Numbered from the stretch's first letter, positions 49,459 through 58,137 are shown. The stretch: DNA of 64,000 nucleotides from Pseudomonas asiatica (GCF_009932335.1 NZ_BLJF01000001.1:3038001-3102000); one strand, 5' to 3'. A program made the numbers and translations. The notes: a model not told the origin generated them from the sequence alone.

Positions 49459-50877
49459 ATGACTCTGCCTAGCCGCATCAGCCTGTTGCCCCTGTGCGTA
49501 TGCCTCGCCGCCTGCAGCACGCCGCAAACACCCGCCAGCGGTATTGCCGCGCCATCTGCCTGGCAAGGCGAGGCCGCATCACCCTCGGCCCAACTGCCAA
49601 CGACGCAGTGGTGGCAAGCCTTCGCCAGCCGCGAACTCGACCGCCTGGTGCAGCACGCCCTGCACAATGCCCACGACCTGGCTGCTGCCACGGCACGGGT
49701 ACGCCAGGCCCAGGCCCGCGCAGTCATCGCCGGCGCGCCGCTGCTACCGGAGCTGAAGCTGGGCCTGGATGGTAGCCGCCAACGCCTGCTGCACGGTGAC
49801 GGCTACGACCAGCTGGATGTCAGCCGCGGCGAACCCACCAGCACCTCGTTCGACATGCAGCTCAGCGCCAGCTACGAAATCGACTTCTGGGGTGGCCTGC
49901 GAGCGACCCGTGACAGCGCCCTGCGCAGCCTGGATGCCAGCCGCTTCGACCGCCAGACCGTGGAGCTGACCCTGGTCAGCGCGGTGGCCGACAGTTACCT
50001 GCAGGGCCTGGCTTTGCAGGAACAGTTGCGCATTGCCCGCCTCAACCTGCGCAATGCCAAGGACGTGCTGGGCCTGGTCGAAGCACGCCAGCGCAGCGGT
50101 TCCGCCACGCGCCTGGAACTGGCCCAGCAGCGCAGTCTGGTGGCCGCGCAGCAACGTCAGTTGCCGTTACTGGAACAGAAGTGGCAAGACAGCCGGGTCA
50201 CCCTGGCAACCCTGCTCGGCGACCCGGTGCAGTCGCTGCCCACTAGCCAGGACGCGATCAACACCCTGCAATGGCCCGCCATTGGCAGCGGCGTGCCCAG
50301 CGAGCTGCTCACCCGCCGCCCGGACATTGCCGCAGCAGAAGCTCGGCTCGCCGCCGCCAGCGCCAATGTGCAGGTCGCCCGCGCCGCCATGCTGCCCAAG
50401 CTCACCCTCGGGGCCAACCTGGGAGCTGGCGCCAATACCTTTGCCCATTTGTTCGACAGCTCCTACTACACCCTCACCAGCGGCCTGGTCGCGCCGGTCT
50501 TCAACAACGGCCGCCTGCGCGCCGCGCGTGAACTGGCCGAGGCTGAACAGGCAGAGTTGCTGGAGACCTACCGCAGCAGCATCCTGGCCGGTTTTGCCGA
50601 TGTCGAAAAGGCGCTCAATGCGATCCAGGGCGTGGACCGCCAGCGGCAGTGGCAGGATGAAGAAGTGGCGCAGGCGCGCCTGGCATTCGACCTGGCGCAG
50701 CAGCGTTATGGCGCAGGAGCGGAGACGCTGTTGAGCGTGCTGGAGACTCAGCGCACCTTGTATGCGGCGCAGGACCAGCAGGCCCAACTGCGCCTGGCCC
50801 GGTTGCAGGGTAGCGTGGCGTTGTACAAGGCATTGGGGGGTGGCTGGCAACTAGAACACCTGCGCGCCCCGTTGTAG
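49459..50877 (+). CDS. opmQ: pyoverdine efflux outer-membrane channel OpmQ
   Basis: 472 residues, TolC/NodT family outer-membrane lipoprotein with lipobox LAAC (Cys19). Two OEP repeats are seen (for example LVQHALHNAHDLAAATARVRQAQAR and ELLTRRPDIAAAEARLAAASANVQVARAAMLPKLTLG). It forms the outer-membrane exit duct of PvdRT-OpmQ. The last codons and the stop lie inside a REP arm starting at 50872, so the C-terminal end is set by the repeat. Confidence 0.92.
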   Translation: MTLPSRISLLPLCVCLAACSTPQTPASGIAAPSAWQGEAASPSAQLPTTQWWQAFASRELDRLVQHALHNAHDLAAATARVRQAQARAVIAGAPLLPELKLGLDGSRQRLLHGDGYDQLDVSRGEPTSTSFDMQLSASYEIDFWGGLRATRDSALRSLDASRFDRQTVELTLVSAVADSYLQGLALQEQLRIARLNLRNAKDVLGLVEARQRSGSATRLELAQQRSLVAAQQRQLPLLEQKWQDSRVTLATLLGDPVQSLPTSQDAINTLQWPAIGSGVPSELLTRRPDIAAAEARLAAASANVQVARAAMLPKLTLGANLGAGANTFAHLFDSSYYTLTSGLVAPVFNNGRLRAARELAEAEQAELLETYRSSILAGFADVEKALNAIQGVDRQRQWQDEEVAQARLAFDLAQQRYGAGAETLLSVLETQRTLYAAQDQQAQLRLARLQGSVALYKALGGGWQLEHLRAPL

Positions 50878-50988
50878 GAGCGGCCTTGTGTCGCGATGGG
50901 CCGCAAGGCGGCCCCGGCATTATCCGCATCAACGCTGAAATCCGGGGGCTGCTGCGCAGCCCATCGCGACACAAGGCCGCTCCTACAA
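50872..50988. repeat. REP element pair overlapping the opmQ stop codon
   Basis: Left arm (50872-50915) has the core TAGGAGCGGCCTTGTGTCGC and the right arm (50945-50988) is its inverse, with one differing segment near the centre. The TAG of opmQ is within the left arm. The family core (TCGCGACACAAGGCCGCTCC) differs from the REP types elsewhere, except for the copy at 52750-52866. Confidence 0.88.
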
Positions 50989-51013
50989 AAAGGCGGCGCA
51001 AGCCTCGGGGGCT

Positions 51014-52633
51014 TCAACGCGAGCGCTGCGCCACCTTCAGGTTGCGCGCATACCACGGCCGCTGCGGTACCTTGGGCCGCAGCTTGTCGAGCAGGTCGTC
51101 ATCGCTGTAGATGATGCGCAACGCCAGCTTCATGGTCTCCGGGTCCATCTCTACACTGCGCCCGGGCCGCAAACCCGGCACCGTCGAGCAACCATGGGTA
51201 TCCGGCCCCAGCCACGGGTCGGCCACCTCCACCCAGCGCCCTGGCGCAAACCATGGTACGCCATTGACTTCCAGGCGCCGTACCTCGCCTGGGTGCAGCC
51301 GCTCATGGGCGTGGAACCAGTCCTCGATGCGGTCGTCGATCCAGCCATGAAAGTGCCAGAACACCGGGTTCACATGGGATGAAAACGGGTCACCGAGAAA
51401 ATCGTTCTGTTCTGCGAACCAGCGTTCGGCAAAATCATCCGGCGTACGCGCCGTCGGCACCGGCATACCGTTTGACGGGTCGCGCGGTACCGACGCCCAG
51501 CGCATGTGCAGCCAGTCGTGCAGGCCCAGTTCCACTTCCGAACCGAACTGGCCCAGGGTCAAGGTGCTGAGGTACTCCGGATCGGTGTAGCGCGACTCCC
51601 AGACCTGGAAGTTGCCATGGAAGGTATCCGGCGTCTTGATGTCGCGCACCCACTGGGTGTATTCCGCATCACCGCTGGCCAGCCAGGTGGGCGGCAGGGC
51701 ATTGCCGTCATGGTTGTCGAAGTAGCGGGCGAATCCGGCCCGGTCGCGCTCCAGTTCCGGCTGCGGCAGCGGGAAGCGCGTCCATGACGGTAAGTCCTGC
51801 AAGGCACGGGCTCTGCCAAGCATGTGCCGGTGCATGAATAAAAAGTCTTCTCCCGAGCCGTTGCGGTCCTTGTGCCGGCCCCGCGCGTCACGCTCGCGAT
51901 CACGTGGCCCGGGCTGCCAGCCCAGGCCACGAAGGGCGCCCTGCTTGTCCTTGCCCAGCTTGTGCCATTTGTCCCGCGACGAGTGCCACAGCTGGTGGAA
52001 CAGGCGATGCTCCGGGGTGGTCAGCCAGGCCAACAACTGCGGGTTCAGCGGGGTACGCTCGCGCGCCTCGGGGAAGGTGCGCTTCAAGGCCAGGAACTGG
52101 TTGTCCTCCACGGGCAATGTCAGAGCGCGGTCCAGGCGTGCAATGCGCCCGTTTAGGGTCGCCGGCCCGGCGTTGCCGAACCGGCCCCAGACCTCGTCAA
52201 GCACGATATGGCATTCATAGCGGGCCTGGGCCGAAAACAGGCGCCAGCGCAGGGTGCCCGGTTTGTCCGCCAGCAGGTCGCCTATCACGCGGTAGCGCGG
52301 CTCATCCTGCCCACGCAGGCGCTCGGGAGTATCCAGGTAGCCGCGCAGGGCGCGTCCGCTGGTTGCCACATCCAGGAACAGCTCCAGTTCACTCGTGGGT
52401 AGGCCGTCCAGCCCCGCATCCTTGCCCAGCAGCGTCCAGCGCCAGATGCCGCGCAGGGTATCGCCCAACTGCTGCAGGCGGGTATCGGCCAACTCGACGA
52501 CGGCCTCGCCAGGGGTTTCCGGGAATTCCTCGGCGGCACGCTGGCGCTGCACATACAGCGCCCCCAGCGCACCGGGCACCACCACACCCGTCAGTGCCAC
52601 ACCGGCGATGAAACCGCGTCGGGAAATCGTCAT
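51014..52633 (-). CDS. pvdP: pyoverdine maturation tyrosinase PvdP
   Basis: 539 residues from MTISRRGFIAG, which carries a twin-arginine motif (SRRGF) before a hydrophobic segment, so export by Tat is expected; a start five codons earlier is possible. His-rich type-3 copper segments are LFHQLWHSSRDKWHK, FLFMHRHMLGRA, LGLHDWLHMRW and PVFWHFHGWIDD. In P. aeruginosa PvdP oxidises ferribactin to the pyoverdine chromophore in the periplasm. A PvdS-type promoter lies upstream. Convergent with opmQ. Confidence 0.93.
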   Translation of the reverse strand: MTISRRGFIAGVALTGVVVPGALGALYVQRQRAAEEFPETPGEAVVELADTRLQQLGDTLRGIWRWTLLGKDAGLDGLPTSELELFLDVATSGRALRGYLDTPERLRGQDEPRYRVIGDLLADKPGTLRWRLFSAQARYECHIVLDEVWGRFGNAGPATLNGRIARLDRALTLPVEDNQFLALKRTFPEARERTPLNPQLLAWLTTPEHRLFHQLWHSSRDKWHKLGKDKQGALRGLGWQPGPRDRERDARGRHKDRNGSGEDFLFMHRHMLGRARALQDLPSWTRFPLPQPELERDRAGFARYFDNHDGNALPPTWLASGDAEYTQWVRDIKTPDTFHGNFQVWESRYTDPEYLSTLTLGQFGSEVELGLHDWLHMRWASVPRDPSNGMPVPTARTPDDFAERWFAEQNDFLGDPFSSHVNPVFWHFHGWIDDRIEDWFHAHERLHPGEVRRLEVNGVPWFAPGRWVEVADPWLGPDTHGCSTVPGLRPGRSVEMDPETMKLALRIIYSDDDLLDKLRPKVPQRPWYARNLKVAQRSR

Positions 52634-52686
52634 TGCATACCTGTGCATTCATTGCGGCCATGGAGCACGGCCCGTCCAAGGCTAGA

Positions 52687-52710
52687 ACGTTGCACGGCAG
52701 GCGAAATTTA
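52687..52710 (-). promoter_or_regulatory. PvdS-type promoter of pvdP
   Basis: On the minus strand TAAAT (52710-52706), 16 bases, then CGT (52689-52687). It precedes the pvdP ATG by about 54 bases. Confidence 0.85.
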
Positions 52711-52749
52711 GCGGCTTGCCACCCCCGCCCCTGAGGGCAACTCGGTCAA

Positions 52750-52866
52750 TGTAGGAGCGGCCTTGTGTCGCGAAAGGGCCGCAAGGCGGCCCCGGCAATT
52801 TTGCAGAGGTGCGAAGATCCTGGGGGCGCTGCGCACCCCTATCGCGACACAAGGCCGCTCCTACAG
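52750..52866. repeat. REP element pair (inverted)
   Basis: Same family as 50872-50988: GTAGGAGCGGCCTTGTGTCG at left (from 52751) and the inverse at right (to 52866). It separates the divergent PvdS-type promoters of pvdP and pvdM. Confidence 0.85.
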
Positions 52867-52894
52867 GGCCCTGCGCCAGCGACCTGATAGCGGC

Positions 52895-52918
52895 TAAATT
52901 TCCCGGGTGCAAGCTCGT
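52895..52918 (+). promoter_or_regulatory. PvdS-type promoter of pvdMN
   Basis: TAAAT (52895-52899), 16 bases, then CGT (52916-52918), 62 bases before the pvdM ATG. Confidence 0.85.
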
Positions 52919-52979
52919 TCACTGCAGGTAGCGGCGGCCTCTGTGCCCATCCCTCGACGGTGAACCTACTGAGACCAAG

Positions 52980-54326
52980 ATGACGACTCCACGCTGGAAG
53001 AAAGCCCTGTTTATCAGCCTGGCCGCGGCGGTTGCCGCTGGTGCCGGGTTTGCCGCCTGGCACTACTTCGCCACACCCGCTGGCTATTCCAGGGAGGTGA
53101 CCCGCCAGGCCAACGACCTGCAGGAACGCATCATCTCGTTCGACAGCCACGTCACCCTGCCGCTGACCTTCGGCACCGAAGGCAGTGAGGCCGACAAGGA
53201 TGGCGATGGCCGCTTCGACCTGGCCAAGGCCGCACGCGGGCGTTTGTCCGGCGCGGCCCTGACCATCTTCGCCTGGCCAGAGTCCTGGACCGGAGACGGC
53301 GGCCCGCACCGCCCGACCCCAGGTTTCGTCGAAGCCGCCCGCCACACCCAGGAGGTGCGCTACAACGCCATCACCGCCATGGTCCGCGACTTCCCGCAGC
53401 AGGTGGGTATTGCCTATACCCCGCAAGACATGCGGCGCCTGCACGGCGAAGGCAAGTTCGCGGTGTTCCTCAGCATGCTCAACGCCTATGCGCTGGGCGA
53501 TGACATCGACCAGCTCGACCGCTGGGCCGCGCGCGGCGTGCGCATGTTCGGGTTCAGCTATGTGGGCAACAACAGCTGGGCCGACTCCTCGCGTCCGCTG
53601 CCGTTCTTCAATGACACCGCCGATGCCCTGGACGGCCTGTCGCCGGTCGGCAAGCGCGCCGTGCAGCGGCTGAACGACCTGGGCGTGATCATCGATGTGT
53701 CGCAAATGTCCAGCAAGGCGCTGGCCCAGGCCGTTGCCCTCAGCCGCGCGCCGGTGGTGGCCTCGCACTCGGTGCCACGGGCGATGGTCGACATCAGGCG
53801 CAACCTTTCCGACAAGGAGCTGCAACTGATCAAGGACAGCGGCGGCTTGGTCCAGCTGGTGGCCTTCTCCACCTACCTCAAGCCCTTGAGCAGCAAGACC
53901 CAGGACAAACTCAACGCCCTGCGCGCCCGCTACGACCTGCCGCCATTGGCCAACCTCGACTACGCACTGATGCCAGGTGACCCGGTGATCGCCGGCTGGC
54001 CCGAGCAGAAGGTCGGCCAGTACGCCAACGCGCTGTACGGCATTCTCGAAGAGGAGCCGCCGGCCACGCTCAAGGACTATGGCGACGCCATCGACTACAC
54101 CGTGCGCAAGATCGGCATCGATCATGTCGGCCTGAGCTCGGACTTCAACGAAGGCGGTGGCATCGACGGTTGGCAAAACGCCAGTGAAGCACGCAACGTC
54201 ACCGCCGAACTGATCAGCCGCGGCTACTCCGAAGCAGATATCGCCAAGCTCTGGGGCGGCAACTTCCTGCGGGTGTGGGAGCAGGTGCAGCGCGCCGCGC
54301 ATCCTGTCGCCACCTCATCCCCCTGA
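52980..54326 (+). CDS. pvdM: pyoverdine maturation dipeptidase-like protein PvdM
   Basis: 448 residues. An N-terminal hydrophobic segment (LFISLAAAVAAGAGFAAWHYF) suggests a signal or anchor, hence a periplasmic protein. The body is of the renal-dipeptidase family (M19): VFLSMLNAYALGDDIDQLDRWAARGVRMFGFSY, VIIDVSQMSSKALAQA, VASHSVPRAM, and IDHVGLSSDFNEGGG. The usual first metal motif HxD is HVT here (His57, Thr59). Published work in fluorescent pseudomonads ties PvdM to PvdP-dependent ferribactin oxidation. It is followed by pvdN after 17 bases. Confidence 0.92.
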   Translation: MTTPRWKKALFISLAAAVAAGAGFAAWHYFATPAGYSREVTRQANDLQERIISFDSHVTLPLTFGTEGSEADKDGDGRFDLAKAARGRLSGAALTIFAWPESWTGDGGPHRPTPGFVEAARHTQEVRYNAITAMVRDFPQQVGIAYTPQDMRRLHGEGKFAVFLSMLNAYALGDDIDQLDRWAARGVRMFGFSYVGNNSWADSSRPLPFFNDTADALDGLSPVGKRAVQRLNDLGVIIDVSQMSSKALAQAVALSRAPVVASHSVPRAMVDIRRNLSDKELQLIKDSGGLVQLVAFSTYLKPLSSKTQDKLNALRARYDLPPLANLDYALMPGDPVIAGWPEQKVGQYANALYGILEEEPPATLKDYGDAIDYTVRKIGIDHVGLSSDFNEGGGIDGWQNASEARNVTAELISRGYSEADIAKLWGGNFLRVWEQVQRAAHPVATSSP

Positions 54327-54343
54327 CCCTTGCGAGCCATTTG

Positions 54344-55630
54344 ATGAACGATCGTCGCACCTTTCTCAAGCAGGCCGGCCTGCTTGCGGCCGCCCTGCCC
54401 CTCACAGGCCCACTGCTGCCTGCCGCCCAAGCGGCGGCTGCGCAGCCTGCAACCGCCAGCGACTGGGCCGGGTTTCGCAACCTGTTCGAACTGGACCCGG
54501 CGTACGCGCACTTTGCCAACTTCCTGATCACCTCGCACCCACGGCCCGTGCGCGAAGCCATCGAGGCGCTACGCGCCCGCTTCGACCACCACCCGGCCCG
54601 CATGGTCGACTGGGACAGCCAATCGGAGTGGAAGCACGAGGCCGCCGTGCGTGAATGGGCAGCCCGCTACCTCGAAGTGACGCCCCGGCAAATTGCCCTG
54701 ACCGGCAGCACCACCGAAGGCCTGGGGCTGATCTATGGCGGGCTGAAGATTGCCCCGGGGCAGGAAATTCTCACCACCGTGCACGAGCATTCGGCCGCCC
54801 GCCATACCATAGGCTTTCGCACCACGCGCGATGGCACACCGGTGCACCGGTTGCGCCTGTTCGACGACCCCGCCAAGGTCAACAGCGACCAGGTACTGAC
54901 CACCATCGCCGCAGCCATCGGGCCGAAAACACGAGTACTGGGCATGACCTGGGTGCACTCGGGCAGTGGCGTCAAACTGCCCGTGGGCGAGATCGGCGCG
55001 CTGGTGCGCGAGGTCAATCGCCAGCGTGACGAGCAGGACCAGATCATCTACGTGATCGACGGTGTGCATGGCTTTGGCGTCGAAGACATGCGCTTTGCAG
55101 ATCTCAACTGCGACTACTTCATCGCCGGCACGCACAAGTGGATGTTCGGGCCGAGAGGTACGGGGATCATCTGCGCGGCGTCCACCGAACTGAAGCAACT
55201 GAACCCGACCATCGCCACGTTTTCCGAGAACGAGGACTTTGCCACGGTGATGACGCCCGGGGGTTACCACGCGTTCGAGCACCGCTGGGCCTTGGGCAAG
55301 GCGTTCGAGCTGCACCTGCAGCTGGGCAAGGCGGCGGTGCAGGCGCGGATTCATGGGCTTAATGGCTATCTCAGGCAGCGGCTTGAGGCGCTGCCGGGGG
55401 TCGAGTTGGTGACACCGCGCAGCACGCAGTATTCGGCGGGGTTCACCTTCTTCCGGGTCACGGGGCAGGATGCTGACGAGGTGGCCCGGTATCTCAACAG
55501 CCAGCGCATCGTGGTCGATGCGGTGTCCCGGGATGTCGGGCCGGTGGTGCGGACGGCGCCTGGGCTGTTGAATACCGAGGCGGAGATCGAGCGATTGGTG
55601 GATATTCTGAAGCGCTACCTGCGCGCTTGA
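54344..55630 (+). CDS. pvdN: pyoverdine side-chain PLP enzyme PvdN (or the related PtaA)
   Basis: 428 residues from MNDRRTFLKQAG, a Tat-type signal (RRTFLK then LLAAALPL). It is a fold-type I PLP enzyme of the class-V/cysteine-desulfurase-like group: TGSTTEGLGLIYGGL, VIDGVHGFGVEDM, and the PLP lysine in FIAGTHKWMFGPRGTG. PvdN modifies the chromophore-linked glutamate to the succinamide form; the close relative PtaA forms the alpha-ketoglutarate form. The two cannot be told apart by eye. Second gene of the pvdMN unit. Confidence 0.88.
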   Translation: MNDRRTFLKQAGLLAAALPLTGPLLPAAQAAAAQPATASDWAGFRNLFELDPAYAHFANFLITSHPRPVREAIEALRARFDHHPARMVDWDSQSEWKHEAAVREWAARYLEVTPRQIALTGSTTEGLGLIYGGLKIAPGQEILTTVHEHSAARHTIGFRTTRDGTPVHRLRLFDDPAKVNSDQVLTTIAAAIGPKTRVLGMTWVHSGSGVKLPVGEIGALVREVNRQRDEQDQIIYVIDGVHGFGVEDMRFADLNCDYFIAGTHKWMFGPRGTGIICAASTELKQLNPTIATFSENEDFATVMTPGGYHAFEHRWALGKAFELHLQLGKAAVQARIHGLNGYLRQRLEALPGVELVTPRSTQYSAGFTFFRVTGQDADEVARYLNSQRIVVDAVSRDVGPVVRTAPGLLNTEAEIERLVDILKRYLRA

Positions 55631-55640
55631 TGGTTGCCAG

Positions 55641-55750
55641 TACCGGCCCTATCGCCGGCAAGCCAGCTCCCACCCCGACCGCACCGACTTCAAGTCATGT
55701 GCGGTGCCTGTGGGAGCCGGCTTGCCGGCGATAGGGGCGCAACGCGCCCC
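55641..55750. repeat. REP element pair (inverted)
   Basis: Arms with CTATCGCCGGCAAGCCAGCT (55649-55668) and the inverse AGCCGGCTTGCCGGCGATAG (55715-55734). It lies between the convergent pvdN and esterase genes. Confidence 0.85.
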
Positions 55751-55763
55751 CGGCGAGCTCAAG

Positions 55764-56732
55764 TCAGGACTGGCCACCGACCCGCTTCAACCACTCCCCG
55801 ACATCCCGGTAAATCCCCTCCACCTGCCCCACAATCCCCGACATGCGCAAGAAGTCATGGGTCAACCCCTCCACCCGGGCAAAGGTCACCGCCGTCCCAC
55901 CCGCCACCAGCCAGTCACGATAGGCCACGCCCTCATCATGCAACGGGTCATATTCAGCCACGAACAGGCAAGCCGGCGCCAATGGCTCGCGCAGCGTCGA
56001 CAGCAACGGCGATACCCGCCAGTCAAGGCGCTGCTCGCGCTGCGGCGCATAGTGCTGGTAGAACCACTCCAGGGTAGGTGTCTCCAGCAGGTAACCCTCG
56101 GCATGCTCGCGATGGGACTCACGCCAGCAGGAGATATCGGTCACCGGGTAGAACAGCAACTGTGCCAGCGGCTTGAACGCCAGCGCCTCGGGCTGCTCCA
56201 CTGCCGTAATGGCCAGCACCGCCGCCAGGCTGGCACCCACGCTGTCCCCTGCCAGCACCACCCGGCGGTTGTCCAGGCCCAGCGAGGCCGCCTGCTCAGC
56301 GAGCCAGTTGGCGGCGTCCAGTACATCGTGCAGGGCCTTCGGGAACTGCTGCTCCGGCGCCAGCCGGTAGTCCGCCGCCAGCACCGCGAACTCGCCCAGG
56401 GCCGCCAGGCGACGGCACACCGAGTCATGTGAATCGAGGCTGCCGACCACATAGCCGCCGCCATGCAGGTACAGGATCACTGGCTGCAAGGCAGCACCAG
56501 CATCGCCCTGGCGGTACAGACGAGCAGCCAGACGGGCACCGTCGCGCGCGGTAATCTGCAACTCGCTGGCCCTGACGTTGCCGGGCGGGCTCGGGTCGAG
56601 TACCTGCGAGCTGCCTTCGAACTCGGCACGGGCCTGGGCCACGTCCATCGCGTGCATGGGCAGGCTCCTGCCCGTCAGCCGGCCAAATTCGACCAGTTCC
56701 AGAAATGCCGCCAGATCAGGGTGCAGTGCCAT
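55764..56732 (-). CDS. alpha/beta hydrolase (HSL-type esterase)
   Basis: 322 residues from MALHPDLAAFL, with AAGGA before the ATG; seven extra codons are possible. Hormone-sensitive-lipase motifs are YLHGGGYVVGSLDSHD (oxyanion), YRLAPEQQFP and the nucleophile Ser in LAGDSVGASLAA, with Asp in EYDPLHDEG and the final His in LTHDFLRM. No signal, so cytoplasmic. It lies inside the pyoverdine region, divergent from a PvdS-controlled gene. A degenerate PvdS-like site precedes it. Acyl-ester or lactone hydrolysis is plausible; no substrate is known. Confidence 0.85.
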   Translation of the reverse strand: MALHPDLAAFLELVEFGRLTGRSLPMHAMDVAQARAEFEGSSQVLDPSPPGNVRASELQITARDGARLAARLYRQGDAGAALQPVILYLHGGGYVVGSLDSHDSVCRRLAALGEFAVLAADYRLAPEQQFPKALHDVLDAANWLAEQAASLGLDNRRVVLAGDSVGASLAAVLAITAVEQPEALAFKPLAQLLFYPVTDISCWRESHREHAEGYLLETPTLEWFYQHYAPQREQRLDWRVSPLLSTLREPLAPACLFVAEYDPLHDEGVAYRDWLVAGGTAVTFARVEGLTHDFLRMSGIVGQVEGIYRDVGEWLKRVGGQS

Positions 56733-56776
56733 GTGGGTTCCTTGGGTGAACAATGTGACTCGAGCCTCCCTACGGG

Positions 56777-56800
56777 ACGTAGCAGCAACCCGGAAAATTA
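56777..56800 (-). promoter_or_regulatory. degenerate PvdS-like site upstream of the esterase gene
   Basis: On the minus strand TAATT (56800-56796), 16 bases, then CGT (56779-56777). It differs from the PvdS signature at one base of the -35 element and lies 45 bases before the esterase ATG. Confidence 0.35.
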
Positions 56801-56814
56801 CCCACCCAGACGGC

Positions 56815-56838
56815 TAAATCGTTGGTGCAAGCACTCGT
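56815..56838 (+). promoter_or_regulatory. PvdS-type promoter of the SCP2-cupin gene
   Basis: TAAAT (56815-56819), 16 bases, then CGT (56836-56838), 37 bases before the GTG start at 56875. It is as good a match as those of pvdM, pvdP and pvdH. Confidence 0.82.
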
Positions 56839-56874
56839 TATCCCTGCACAACGAAAGACCGCCAGAGGCATACC

Positions 56875-57996
56875 GTGGACCTTCAGAGCATCCTCAGCAA
56901 ACTGTTCGCCAACGCCCATGCCGTCGGCATCGAAGGCGTTTTCCAGTTCGTCTTCGGCCAGGACCGGGCCTTCTGGTCGGAGGTGCGCGACAGCAGCCGC
57001 ACCGGTGCCGGCCGGCACAGCGCCCCGGACGTCACCATCGAGGTGGCCGAGCGTGACTTCATCTGCATCATGGGTGGCACCGCCAACGTCGAAGAGTTGT
57101 TCGCCAGCGCCCGGCTGAAGATCAGCGGCAACATAGGCCTGGCCACCCTGCTGCCGCAGATCATCAGCAACGCCCGGCGCGGCGCGCCGGCGACCAAGGT
57201 GTCGATGAACCAACGCTACCCGACACCGGCACGCCTCAGCGAACGGGTGTCGGCCGCGCAACCGGTGCAGCGCGAGGTGGCACGCATTGCCCGCGCCGAC
57301 ATGCCGCTGGCGCGCTTCCAGGGCGAATACCTGGCGCACGGCACGCCGGTGGTCATCAGCGATGCCCTGCAGGACTGGCCGCTGTTCACCATGGGCCGCG
57401 AAGCTTCGCTGGAGCATTTCGCCGAACTGCAGGGCATCACCCGGCACGGCGACTACGTGAAGAAGACCTTCTCCACCGACCGCGACTTCCGTTCCACTTC
57501 CATGGCCGACTTCATCGCCTCGCTGGACACCCCTGCCAAACCCGGCGAAACCCCGGCCTACATGGGCAACAACATCGTGCCGGAAAAGCTGCTGACGCTG
57601 ATTCGCTACCCGCAGTACTTCGCCCGCGAGAAGTTCATTGCGCCGCGCATCTGGATCGGTCCCAAGGGCACACTGACGCCATTGCACCGCGACGACACCG
57701 ACAACCTGTTCGCACAGGTATGGGGGCAAAAGTCGTTCATCCTTGCCGCGCCGCACCATCGCCCGGCCCTGGGTACCTGGTCGACCAGCCCCAAGGGCGG
57801 CCTGGACGGCTGCGACTTCAACCCCGACGCCCCGGACTACCAGCGCTTCCCGGCGGCGCGCGAGGTGCCGTTCCTGCGCGTGGTGCTGCAGGCCGGTGAC
57901 CTGTTGTTCCTGCCCGAAGGGTGGTTCCACCAGGTGGAGTCTGTGACCACCTCGCTGTCGGTGAACTTCTGGGTGAATTCCGGGCGCGGCTGGTAG
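56875..57996 (+). CDS. SCP2-like/JmjC-type cupin fusion protein, probable pyoverdine-regulon member
   Basis: 373 residues from a GTG with AGAGG upstream. Residues 1-110 resemble an SCP2 sterol-carrier fold (VTIEVAERDFICIMGG, FASARLKISGNIGLATLL). Residues about 135-373 are a cupin_8/JmjC domain (WPLFTMG, YMGNNIVP) with the Fe-binding facial triad readable as H271-x-D273 (TPLHRDDTDNLF) and H352 (PEGWFHQVES), plus WGQKSFILAAP typical of 2-oxoglutarate hydroxylases. It is preceded by a PvdS-type promoter and flanked by pvdN and pvdH. A hydroxylase acting on a pyoverdine amino acid or precursor is the leading idea, unproven. It is not of the SyrP/TauD type. Confidence 0.82.
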   Translation: MDLQSILSKLFANAHAVGIEGVFQFVFGQDRAFWSEVRDSSRTGAGRHSAPDVTIEVAERDFICIMGGTANVEELFASARLKISGNIGLATLLPQIISNARRGAPATKVSMNQRYPTPARLSERVSAAQPVQREVARIARADMPLARFQGEYLAHGTPVVISDALQDWPLFTMGREASLEHFAELQGITRHGDYVKKTFSTDRDFRSTSMADFIASLDTPAKPGETPAYMGNNIVPEKLLTLIRYPQYFAREKFIAPRIWIGPKGTLTPLHRDDTDNLFAQVWGQKSFILAAPHHRPALGTWSTSPKGGLDGCDFNPDAPDYQRFPAAREVPFLRVVLQAGDLLFLPEGWFHQVESVTTSLSVNFWVNSGRGW

Positions 57997-58009
57997 CCGG
58001 GATTGCCAG

Positions 58010-58129
58010 GGGGCGCTTTGCGCCCCTATCGCCGGCAAGCCGGCTCCCACAGGTACAGCGCAAGCCTTCCGGTCGGCGCAGTCCCTGTGGGAGCCGGCTT
58101 GCCGGCGATAGGGCCGCGCAGCGGCCCAG
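58010..58129. repeat. REP element pair (inverted)
   Basis: Left arm CCTATCGCCGGCAAGCCGGC (58025-58044) and right inverse (58092-58112), each with an outward GC hairpin (GGGGGCGCTTTGCGCCCC; GGGCCGCGCAGCGGCCC). It lies between the convergent SCP2-cupin and pvdH genes. Confidence 0.85.
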
Positions 58130-58137
58130 GCAATCGA

